NCBI GenBank assembly: GCA_023423775.1
Contig: JAFAEZ010000203.1
Location: 1 to 23,729 of the forward strand
Reading direction: 5' to 3'
DNA: 23,729 nt
Source: Pseudomonadota bacterium
Lineage (GTDB): Bacteria; Pseudomonadota; Alphaproteobacteria; Sphingomonadales; Sphingomonadaceae
The translations under genes were made by a program, and so were the position numbers. Of the stretch, positions 15,468 to 22,326 are shown in pieces. The stretch's first letter is position 1, and every line of letters begins with the position of its first letter. The notes under the pieces were generated by a model, which was not told the origin of the DNA, searched no databases, and saw nothing but the letters and a program-made list of their open reading frames with translations.

Positions 15468-16184
15468 TCAGGCGTCGAGGATCGGCGCGAAGCCGCCATA
15501 GATCATGCGCTTGCCGTCGAACGGCATCGGCTCGTCGCCAGGCTTCATGCGCTCATCGGCCATGATTTTCGCCCAGCCCGCGTCGCGCGCTTCGCGCGAG
15601 GGCCATTCGACCCAGGAGAAGACCACAGCCTCGTCGGGTTCGGCTTTCACCGCCCCCTTGAAGTCGGTCACCTTGCCGTCGGGGACGTCGTCGGCCCAGG
15701 TCTCGACGATCCGGTTGGCGCCATGCTCGCGGAAGATCGGCGCGAGCTTGGCCGCAATCTGGCGATATTCCTCTTTCTTGTCGGCCTTGACCGGCACCAG
15801 ATAGCCATCGGCAAAGCCCATCGCGCCGCTCCCTTCGTCGACCAGAGGCGCGAAGCCGCCGAAGATCATGCGCTTGCCGTCGAACGGCATGCTTGCGCCC
15901 ATTTGCTCCATGCGCGGGTCGCTCATCATCTTCTGATTGGCGGCGTCGCGCGCTTCCTTCGACGGATATTCGAACCAGGAGAACACCACGACCTCGCCAT
16001 CCTCGGCCTTCACCGCGCCCTTGAAGTCGGTGACCTTACCGTCGGGGACGTCGACGCCCCACGCCTCGACATGGCGGGTGACTCCGAACTCCTTGAACAA
16101 GGGCACGGCGTCGGCGGCATGCTTGCGATAAGCCTCCTTGTTGTCGGCGGGGACCGGGACCACAAATCCTTCGACATAGGCCAT
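15468..16184 (-). CDS. Tandem DUF1428 protein
   Basis: A 238-residue protein consisting of two DUF1428 (YbaA-like) domains, about residues 1-117 and 121-238. Both halves share the same landmarks in the same order: G-x-x-VPV near 6 and 125, DVPDGKVTDFKGAVKAE (identical in both halves), VVFSW, PS-x-EARDA, and MPFDGKRMI-x-GGFAP at the end. Family members are usually single domains of about 120 residues. The fold is a dimeric alpha/beta barrel, so the fusion probably forms an internal dimer. Function is unknown. ATG 16184 follows AGGAGA. Confidence 0.9.
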   Translation of the reverse strand: MAYVEGFVVPVPADNKEAYRKHAADAVPLFKEFGVTRHVEAWGVDVPDGKVTDFKGAVKAEDGEVVVFSWFEYPSKEARDAANQKMMSDPRMEQMGASMPFDGKRMIFGGFAPLVDEGSGAMGFADGYLVPVKADKKEEYRQIAAKLAPIFREHGANRIVETWADDVPDGKVTDFKGAVKAEPDEAVVFSWVEWPSREARDAGWAKIMADERMKPGDEPMPFDGKRMIYGGFAPILDA

Positions 16185-16206
16185 CTGATTTCTCCTATCG
16201 GCTCTG

Positions 16207-16641
16207 TCAGGCTTCGACCGTTTCGGGCCGCATCGCCGCCGTGGCCGCCGCCACGTCCATCCACATCACTTCCCAGATGTGGCCATCGGGATCCTCGAAG
16301 CTGCGGCCGTACATGAAACCATAATCCTGGACCGGCCCGGGGTCGAGAATGCCGCCGGCCGCTTCGGCGCGGCCGATGACCGCATCGACTTCTTCCCGGC
16401 TGTCGGCCGACAGTGCGATCAGCACCTGCGCGGTGCGGTGTGCGTCGGGGATCGCCTTGGTCGTGAACTGGCCGAACTTGTCGTGGGTCAGAAGCATGGC
16501 GTGGATCGTTTCGGAAAAGACGATGCAGCTCGCCGTGTCGTCGCTGAACTGCGGATTCTTCTGCGCGCCGAGCGCTTCGTAGAAGGCGGTCGAGCGCTGC
16601 AGGTCGGAAACCGGCAGATTGACGAAAATGAGCTTGGACAT
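16207..16641 (-). CDS. VOC-family lactoylglutathione-lyase-like protein
   Basis: A 144-residue single VOC domain of the COG3607 type: IFVNLPVSDLQRSTAFYEALG at the start, AMLLTHDKFGQFTTK in the middle and EDPDGHIWEVMWMD near the end, with candidate metal ligands in the last motif. ATG 16641 with GGGAGAGG upstream is preferred over GTG/ATG-like codons further up at 16659. It is the first gene of the operon and is divergent from the HxlR regulator, with a 59-bp shared control region. The substrate is not known. Confidence 0.85.
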   Translation of the reverse strand: MSKLIFVNLPVSDLQRSTAFYEALGAQKNPQFSDDTASCIVFSETIHAMLLTHDKFGQFTTKAIPDAHRTAQVLIALSADSREEVDAVIGRAEAAGGILDPGPVQDYGFMYGRSFEDPDGHIWEVMWMDVAAATAAMRPETVEA

Positions 16642-16683
16642 GGGCCTCTCCCGAATCATCTATTTGTCTTTGATGCGCTCGTG

Positions 16684-16720
16684 AGTTAAGAAACGCAACG
16701 ATGAAGTTAAAAAATGTAAC
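16684..16720. promoter_or_regulatory. Tandem 16-bp direct repeats, likely HxlR operator
   Basis: AGTTAAGAAACGCAAC (16684-16699) and AGTTAAAAAATGTAAC (16705-16720) match at 13 of 16 positions and start 21 bp apart, two helical turns. Each has the dyad ends GTTA and (C/T)AAC. The second copy covers codons 2-7 of the regulator gene. This fits a dimer-on-dimer operator for autoregulation and for control of the divergent VOC operon. Confidence 0.6.
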
Positions 16721-17402
16721 TAGTGAGACTTCGGCTGCCCGGCGACGCTACGACGACGCCTGCGCCGCTACCCACAGCATGGACATTATCGGCGAGCGCT
16801 GGGCGCTGCCGGTGATGCGCGAGCTGATGCTCGGGCCGCGCCGCTTCGGCGAGCTCAAGGCGAGCATCAACGGCATCAGCGCCAATGTGCTGACCCAGCG
16901 GCTGGAGGGACTCGAGGCGGCCGGCGTCGTGCGGCGCCACCGGCTGCCGCCGCCGGCCTCGGTCCAGGTCTATGAGCTCACGCCCTGGGGCTATGAAGCC
17001 GGGCCGATCTTCCAGGCGATGGGGCGGTGGGCGGTGCGCTCGCCCGCGCACGATCCGACGCGGCCGTTCAGCGCGGTCTCTTTGATGCTGTCGTTCCGGA
17101 CGATGATGGACATGAAGCGCGCCGCCGAGCGGGACGCGACGATCGCCTTCCGTATCGGCGCGGACTCGTTCTCGCTTGCGCTCGTCGGCGGCCAGGTCAC
17201 GCTCGGGCGCGGCGAGCCGACGCAACCCGATCTCGTCCTCGCCGGCCCGACCTCGGCGCTCGGCGCCGCGGCTTATGGCGGGGCGCCGCTCGCCGCGCTG
17301 GAAGCGGAGGGCGCGCTGGCGATCGAGGGCGATCGCGATCTCGCGTCCTGGTTCATGACCCTGTTCCCGCTGCCCCCTAAGGCCGGGCCGTCGGAGGATT
17401 AG
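16701..17402 (+). CDS. HxlR-family regulator with C-terminal SCP2-like domain
   Basis: A 233-residue regulator. Residues about 15-110 are a winged helix of the HxlR type: CAATHSMDIIGERWALPVMREL, then GPRRFGELKASINGISANVLTQRL, then the wing. Cys21 occupies the conserved N-terminal Cys position that senses electrophiles or oxidants in YodB, HypR and QorR. Residues about 143-225 resemble an SCP2 (sterol-carrier) fold, an architecture that may bind a hydrophobic ligand. It is divergent from the VOC operon. The first codons overlap an operator-like repeat. Its stop overlaps the convergent phaC stop (TTAG at 17399-17402). Confidence 0.88.
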   Translation: MKLKNVTSETSAARRRYDDACAATHSMDIIGERWALPVMRELMLGPRRFGELKASINGISANVLTQRLEGLEAAGVVRRHRLPPPASVQVYELTPWGYEAGPIFQAMGRWAVRSPAHDPTRPFSAVSLMLSFRTMMDMKRAAERDATIAFRIGADSFSLALVGGQVTLGRGEPTQPDLVLAGPTSALGAAAYGGAPLAALEAEGALAIEGDRDLASWFMTLFPLPPKAGPSED

Positions 17403-19174
17403 CGCGCCCGCACGTAGCTTCCGGGCGCGTCTTCGATCGGTTGGAGCTTGCCCTTGCCGGGGATGCGGGCGCCGGTCGCGGCGACCTTCGCGCCGTCCTG
17501 GCGCTCGATCCAGCCGAGCCAGTCGGGCCACCAGCTCCCCTTGGTCTCGGTTGCGCTGGCGATGAATTCGTCGAGCGAGGCGACCTTCGCGTCGTTGGTC
17601 CAATATTGGTATTTCTGCGCCTCGGGTGGGTTCACCACGCCGGCGATATGCCCCGACCCCGCCAGCACGAAGCGCACAGGCCCGCGGAAATGGTGGGTGA
17701 TCTTCCACACGCTTTGCGGCGGCGCGATATGGTCCTCGCGCCCGGCCTGCACGTAGGTCGGGACTTTCACCTTGGAGAGGTCGATCGGCGTTCCGTCGAT
17801 GGTGATGCCGCCGGGCCGGGCTAGGCGGTTCTCGGCGTACAATTCCTTGAGATAGGCCTGGTGCCATTTGGCCGGCAGGTTGGTGGTGTCGCCGTTCCAG
17901 TGGAGCAGGTCGAACTGCGGATAATCCTCGCCGAGCAGGTAATTGTTGGTGACGTAGTTCCAGATGAGGTCGCGACCTCGCAGCAGGTTGAAGGTGGCGG
18001 CCATGTAGCGGCCGTCGAGATAGCCCTTCTCGGCCGAAAGCTGGCGGATCAGCTCCATCTGCTCGTCGCCGATGAAGAGGTTGAGGTCGCCGGCTTCGGT
18101 GAAATCGACCTGGGCGGTGAAGAAGGTCGCGCTCGCCACCTTGTCGGCCTCGCCGCGCGCTTCGAGCAAGGCGAGCGTGGCGGCGAGGGTGGTCCCGGCG
18201 ACGCAATAGCCGATCGCGTGCACCGCCTCGACGCCGAGCAGGTCCCGGATCGTGTCGATCGCCTCGATCTGGGCGAGGACGTAATCCTCCATCATCACGT
18301 CGGCGATGCTTTCGTCCGCCGACTTCCACGAGACCATGAAGACGGTGAGGCCCTGGTCGACGGCCCAGCGGATGAAGCTTTTCTTCGGGTTGAGGTCGAG
18401 GATGTAGAAGCGGTTGATCCAGGGCGGGAAGATGACCAGCGGCGTTTCGTGCACCTGCTTGGTGGTCGGCGCATATTGGATGAGCTGGAAGAGGGGCGTC
18501 TCGAGGACCACCTTGCCCGGCGTGGTCGCGATGTTGCGGCCGACCTCGAAGGCGTCGCTGTCGGTGTGGGTGAGCTGCCCCTTGGCAAGGTCCTTCAGCA
18601 TATGCTCCAGGCCCTTGAGCAGATTCTCGCCCTTGGTTTCGAGCGTCTTCTCCAGCACCAGCGGATTGGTGAGGGCGAAATTGGACGGGCTCATGGCATC
18701 GACAAAGGCCCGCGTCGCGAACCGCACTTTCTCGCGTGTCCGCTCGTCGACGCCGTCGAGCGCGTCGACGCTGCCGAGCAGCCGGTCGGAGACGAGCAGA
18801 TAGCTCTGACGGATCATGTCGAAGAGCGGATTGTCGCGCCACTGCGGGGCGCTGAAGCGCTTGTCGCGGTCCGCTTTCTCGCCGAGCGCGCTCTTCTGCT
18901 GCGTGCCGCCGAGCGCGCGCTGCCAGATCGCCATGCCCTCGGTCCACAGATCGACCTGCGCCGCGGCGATCCGTGCCGGATCGGCGAGCAGGCTCATGCT
19001 CGGCCAGGCCACCGCGGCTGCGCCCGAACCTTCGCCGAACCGCGAGCCCGCCTCGCCCATGGTCCGCGCGACATGCTCCAGCATCAATTGCTGGGCCCGT
19101 CCCATCACCCAGGTCCAGTGCTGCATCTCCTCCAGCGTCGGCAGCGGCGGGGTCGCTTCGTCCTGGTCAGCCAT
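17399..19174 (-). CDS. phaC: Class I poly(3-hydroxyalkanoate) synthase
   Basis: A 591-residue PHA synthase that polymerises (R)-3-hydroxyacyl-CoA into storage granules. The N-terminal domain covers about residues 1-190, with the conserved FSAPQWRDNPLFDMIRQSYLL block near 107. The catalytic alpha/beta hydrolase triad is Cys324 in the modified lipase box GYCVAG, Asp481 in AGREDHIAPP and His509 in GSGHIAGVVNPP. Length and FPPWINRFYILDL are typical of class I. ATG 19174 follows AAAGGA. No phaA, phaB, phasin or phaR lies in this window; in alphaproteobacteria they are often elsewhere. Confidence 0.97.
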   Translation of the reverse strand: MADQDEATPPLPTLEEMQHWTWVMGRAQQLMLEHVARTMGEAGSRFGEGSGAAAVAWPSMSLLADPARIAAAQVDLWTEGMAIWQRALGGTQQKSALGEKADRDKRFSAPQWRDNPLFDMIRQSYLLVSDRLLGSVDALDGVDERTREKVRFATRAFVDAMSPSNFALTNPLVLEKTLETKGENLLKGLEHMLKDLAKGQLTHTDSDAFEVGRNIATTPGKVVLETPLFQLIQYAPTTKQVHETPLVIFPPWINRFYILDLNPKKSFIRWAVDQGLTVFMVSWKSADESIADVMMEDYVLAQIEAIDTIRDLLGVEAVHAIGYCVAGTTLAATLALLEARGEADKVASATFFTAQVDFTEAGDLNLFIGDEQMELIRQLSAEKGYLDGRYMAATFNLLRGRDLIWNYVTNNYLLGEDYPQFDLLHWNGDTTNLPAKWHQAYLKELYAENRLARPGGITIDGTPIDLSKVKVPTYVQAGREDHIAPPQSVWKITHHFRGPVRFVLAGSGHIAGVVNPPEAQKYQYWTNDAKVASLDEFIASATETKGSWWPDWLGWIERQDGAKVAATGARIPGKGKLQPIEDAPGSYVRAR

Positions 19175-19271
19175 GCTCGGTCCTTTCGCGGCGCATACTA
19201 GTCAACACCAGCGGCCCTCGATAGTGCCGGGAGGGGGCGGGATGGTCCGCTCCATTGCACGAGAAGCCCCG

Positions 19272-20450
19272 ATGTCCGACGATTTCTACCGCATCCGCCG
19301 CATGCCGCCCTACGTCTTCGCGGAAGTGAACGCGATGAAGGCGGCGGCGAGGGCGCGGGGCGACGACATCATCGATCTCGGGATGGGCAATCCCGACGGC
19401 GCGCCGCCCGCCCACGTCATCGAGAAGCTCGCCGAAGTGGCGCGCAATCCTCGCGCCCACGGCTATTCCGCATCGAAGGGCATTGCCGGGCTGCGCAAGG
19501 CACAGGCTGCTTATTACGGCCGCCGCTTCGACGTCAGCCTCGACCCCGACAGCGAGGTGATCGTGACTTTGGGCTCGAAGGAAGGACTGGCCAACCTCGC
19601 CCAGGCGATCACTGCGCCGGGCGACGTCGTGCTGGCGCCCAATCCATCCTACCCGATCCACCAGTTCGGCTTCATCATCGCCGGCGCCGCGATCCGCTCG
19701 ATCCCGGCCGCGCCGGGGCCGGACTTCTTCACCCGCCTCGAATTCGCGATGCGTTACACGGTGCCCAAGCCGTCGGTGCTGGTGATCGGCTATCCGAGCA
19801 ACCCGACCGCTTACGTCGCCGACCTCGATTTCTACGAGAAGGTCGTGGCCTTTGCGCGCGAGCACAAATTGTGGGTGATCAGCGACCTGGCTTATGCCGA
19901 AATCTATTTCGGCGAAACGCCGACGCCCTCGATCCTGCAGGTGCCCGACGCCAAGGAGGTGGCGATCGAGTTCACCTCCGTGTCGAAGACCTATTCGATG
20001 GCCGGCTGGCGCATCGGCTTCGCGGTCGGCAACAAGACGCTGATCAACGCGCTCACCCGCGTCAAATCCTATCTCGATTACGGCGCCTTCACCCCCGTCC
20101 AGGCGGCGGCGGTGGCCGCGCTCAATGGGCCGCAGGACATCGTCGAGGCCAACCGCAAGCTCTACAAGGCGCGCCGCGACGTCCTTGTCGAATGTTTCGG
20201 CCGGGCCGGCTGGACGATCGAGCCACCGCAGGCGAGCATGTTCGCCTGGACTCCGATCCCCGAGGCCTTCCGCCACCTTGGGTCGGTCGAGTTCGCCAAG
20301 CGCCTGCTGACCGAAGCCGGAGTCGCGGTCGCGCCGGGCGCCGGCTTCGGCGAGGAAGGCGAGGGCTTCGTCCGCATCGCTTTGGTCGAGAACGAGCAGC
20401 GCATCCGCCAGGCCGCCCGCGGCATCAAGAAGTTCCTGGCCGGCGCCTGA
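19272..20450 (+). CDS. alaC: Alanine transaminase (glutamate-pyruvate aminotransferase)
   Basis: A fold-type I PLP aminotransferase of 392 residues, strongly similar to E. coli AlaC along its length: RxPPYVFAEVN at the start, DLGMGNPDGAPP near 35, HGYSASKGIAGLRKA near 63, NPSYPIH near 124 and YPSNPTA near 174. PLP is held by Lys239 (SVSKTYSMAGWRIGF), with Asp205 and Tyr208 in SDLAYAEIYF. It transfers the amino group between alanine and 2-oxoglutarate. ATG 19272 fits the family N-terminus, but ATG 19242, ten codons upstream in frame, has a stronger GGGAGG ribosome site and may be used. The gene is divergent from phaC. Confidence 0.93.
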   Translation: MSDDFYRIRRMPPYVFAEVNAMKAAARARGDDIIDLGMGNPDGAPPAHVIEKLAEVARNPRAHGYSASKGIAGLRKAQAAYYGRRFDVSLDPDSEVIVTLGSKEGLANLAQAITAPGDVVLAPNPSYPIHQFGFIIAGAAIRSIPAAPGPDFFTRLEFAMRYTVPKPSVLVIGYPSNPTAYVADLDFYEKVVAFAREHKLWVISDLAYAEIYFGETPTPSILQVPDAKEVAIEFTSVSKTYSMAGWRIGFAVGNKTLINALTRVKSYLDYGAFTPVQAAAVAALNGPQDIVEANRKLYKARRDVLVECFGRAGWTIEPPQASMFAWTPIPEAFRHLGSVEFAKRLLTEAGVAVAPGAGFGEEGEGFVRIALVENEQRIRQAARGIKKFLAGA

Positions 20451-20451
20451 C

Positions 20452-20823
20452 CTACTCGTCGCCCTCGAGCAGGCGCCCGATCCCGGCGATGAGCTTGCGG
20501 GCCATGTTGAGGTCGATGCCGACCGGCTGGGTGCACATTCGGCAGGGGCCCTGGTCGCTGGTCGCGGGCTCGCCGACGTGCCGCACGATCTCGCCCGGCT
20601 CGCGCTCGATCGGCAGCGGCAGACGGCTGGGGTCGACCGCGTCGGCCGGGCGGCCGCAGATGACGATGTCGTCCGGACCGGCGGTCGGGCAATCCAGCTC
20701 CCGCGTCGACTGGAAAGTGCGGCGATAGGTCTTCAGCGCCTGTTCGGCGGTGACGGCCGGTTCGGCCGCAGCGGTTAGTCCCGGCCAGACGATCAGCAGC
20801 ATCGTCATCCTCGACTTTGTCAT
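20452..20823 (-). CDS. Small secreted protein of unknown function, four cysteines
   Basis: A 123-residue protein with a signal peptide (MTKSRMTMLLIVWPGLTAAA). The mature part has LDCPTAGPDDIVICGRP, with Cys45 and Cys56, and a CRMC motif (Cys94, Cys97). The 'D-x-IV-x-CGR ... LPLPIEREPGE' pattern is one I associate with short secreted sphingomonad proteins of unknown role. Disulphide bonding is likely if it is exported. It converges on alaC, the two stops being one base apart, and is divergent from glpX with 38 bp between them. ATG 20823 follows AGGCGAGG. Confidence 0.72.
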   Translation of the reverse strand: MTKSRMTMLLIVWPGLTAAAEPAVTAEQALKTYRRTFQSTRELDCPTAGPDDIVICGRPADAVDPSRLPLPIEREPGEIVRHVGEPATSDQGPCRMCTQPVGIDLNMARKLIAGIGRLLEGDE

Positions 20824-20861
20824 GGGCCTCGCCTATCGACGCTCGCAACCAAGCCTAGGGG

Positions 20862-21857
20862 ATGACAGAAAAAATGGTGACTGCAAGCCATGTGCTCGAC
20901 CGCGTGCTCGTTCTGGAAATGGTGCGCGTCACCGAAGCCGCGGCGGTCGCCGCGTCGAAGCTGATCGGCCGCGGCAACGAGAAGGCCGCCGACGCTGCGG
21001 CCGTCGAGGCGATGCGCGCCGCACTGAACACGCTCGACATGGACGGCACCGTCGTGATCGGCGAGGGCGAGCGCGACGAGGCGCCGATGCTCTATATCGG
21101 CGAGAAGGTCGGCACCGCGCAGGGCACCGGGCCCAAGATCGATATCGCGCTCGATCCGCTCGAAGGCACCACCATCACCGCCAAGGCCGGGCCCAACGCG
21201 CTCGCCGTGCTGGCGATCGCCGAGGCGGGCGGGCTCCTGAACGCCCCGGACGTCTATATGGACAAGCTCGCGGTCGGCCCCGGCTATCCCGAAGGCGTGA
21301 TCGACCTCGCCAAGTCGCCCAGCGACAACGTCCGCGCCGTCGCCGCCGCCAAGGGCGTCGATCCGAGCGAGATTATCGTCTGCGTGCTCGATCGCCCGCG
21401 CCACGAGAAGATCATCAGTGAGCTGCGCGCGCTCGGCTGCGGCGTCCAGCTCATTCCGGACGGCGATGTCGCCGGGGTGATCGCCGTCACCGACCCCGAC
21501 ACCACGATCGATCTCTACATGGGCCAGGGCGGCGCGCCGGAAGGCGTGCTCGCAGCCGCGGCGCTGCGCTGCGTCGGCGGCCAGTTCCAGGGCCGGCTCG
21601 TGTTCCGCAACGACGACGAGCGTGCCCGCGCCGCCAAATGGGGCGTCGAGGATCTCGACCGGATCTACCACCTCGAAGATCTCGCCAAGGGCGACTGCAT
21701 CTTCGCCGCGACCGGCGTCACCGACGGCTCGCTGCTCGAAGGCGTCAAGCGTCGCAAGGGCGGCTGCATCACCACCGAGAGCGTCGTCATGCGCGCCTCC
21801 ACCGGCACGGTGCGCTGGGTGAAGGGCGAGCATCGCCACGAGCCCGGCCGGGCCTGA
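20862..21857 (+). CDS. glpX: Fructose-1,6-bisphosphatase class II
   Basis: A 331-residue GlpX-type phosphatase that hydrolyses fructose-1,6-bisphosphate in gluconeogenesis; cytoplasmic, Mn/Mg-dependent. Diagnostic motifs are GEGERDEAPMLYIGE near 67, DPLEGTT near 98 (metal-binding Asp and Glu), the LDRPRH segment near 177 and ATGVTDGSLLEGV near 285. The start is not certain: ATG 20862 has its AGGGG directly adjacent, while ATG 20874 and GTG 20877 (MTASHVLDRV) are in frame and close to the family's usual N-terminus. Confidence 0.95.
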   Translation: MTEKMVTASHVLDRVLVLEMVRVTEAAAVAASKLIGRGNEKAADAAAVEAMRAALNTLDMDGTVVIGEGERDEAPMLYIGEKVGTAQGTGPKIDIALDPLEGTTITAKAGPNALAVLAIAEAGGLLNAPDVYMDKLAVGPGYPEGVIDLAKSPSDNVRAVAAAKGVDPSEIIVCVLDRPRHEKIISELRALGCGVQLIPDGDVAGVIAVTDPDTTIDLYMGQGGAPEGVLAAAALRCVGGQFQGRLVFRNDDERARAAKWGVEDLDRIYHLEDLAKGDCIFAATGVTDGSLLEGVKRRKGGCITTESVVMRASTGTVRWVKGEHRHEPGRA

Positions 21858-21905
21858 ACCCGCGCCTGCGGTCCGCCGCGCGCATCGTTAACCGAATGAC
21901 AAGCC

Positions 21906-21932
21906 TCCCCCCGCTAAGCCCAGGCGGGGGGA
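21906..21932 (+). promoter_or_regulatory. Hairpin enclosing the Shine-Dalgarno of the PilZ gene
   Basis: TCCCCCCGC (21906-21914) pairs with GCGGGGGGA (21924-21932) around a 9-nt loop. The 3' arm is the G-rich ribosome binding site that lies about 7 bases before the ATG at 21940, so the fold would hide it. There is no T-run, so a terminator for glpX is unlikely. Confidence 0.5.
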
Positions 21933-21939
21933 AGAGCCT

Positions 21940-22206
21940 ATGCAAGCCCAGCTGAAGAAGGTCTATGTCCAGCGCCCGCCGCGGCAGTGGATCAACGCCG
22001 AGACGATCGTCGAGGACGGCTGCGGTCGTCAGCTCGACAGCCGGCTCTGGAACATCTCCGAGGGCGGCTTCATGGCCGAATGCGAAGTGAAGCTCCCGAT
22101 CGGATCGGAAGTCGTCGTCGAGCTGCCGGGCCGCGGCAAGGTCCGCGCCGAGATTCGCTGGGCCGTGGGCTGGCGCTTCGGCGCGATGATCCTGGGCGAC
22201 GCCTGA
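21940..22206 (+). CDS. Single-domain PilZ protein
   Basis: An 88-residue protein made almost entirely of one PilZ domain, a c-di-GMP receptor fold. It has the second binding motif NISEGG (Asn38, Ser40, Gly43) matching (D/N)xSxxG, followed by beta strands ending in VRAEIRWAVGWRFGAMIL. The first motif is shortened: R12-PP-R15 reads RxxR rather than RxxxR, so c-di-GMP affinity is not assured. A target is not evident from the neighbours. ATG 21940 follows GGGGGGAAGAG, which is part of a hairpin. Confidence 0.85.
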   Translation: MQAQLKKVYVQRPPRQWINAETIVEDGCGRQLDSRLWNISEGGFMAECEVKLPIGSEVVVELPGRGKVRAEIRWAVGWRFGAMILGDA

Positions 22207-22269
22207 ACGCACTTACGCCTTGGGTCTGCCACGCAGGGTCTTGATCAGCCGGTAGGCGAGATCAATCGC

Positions 22270-22294
22270 ATATCCTGCGGCAAAAGCCGGATAT
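22270..22294. repeat. Bulged inverted repeat upstream of recJ
   Basis: ATATCC-TGC-GGC and GCC-GGATAT pair around an AAAA loop, with TGC as a 3-nt bulge. It lies about 33 bp before the recJ start and 64 bp after the PilZ stop. It may be a weak transcript end for pilZ or a leader structure of recJ; no T-run follows. Confidence 0.3.
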
Positions 22295-22326
22295 CCCAGC
22301 GCGCGCCGATCGCTTAGGGTGGCAGC

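Noticed and set aside
16707..18947. 746-codon minus-strand frame covering the HxlR gene and most of phaC
   Set aside because: It is out of frame with phaC and antisense to HxlR, both of which have clear catalytic or DNA-binding motifs.
22213..22310. Protein-like tail (GYPAFAAGYAIDLAYRLIK) on the minus strand in the pilZ-recJ gap
   Set aside because: No usual start codon opens it as a short gene, and no ribosome site is present. It is the end of the recJ antisense frame.
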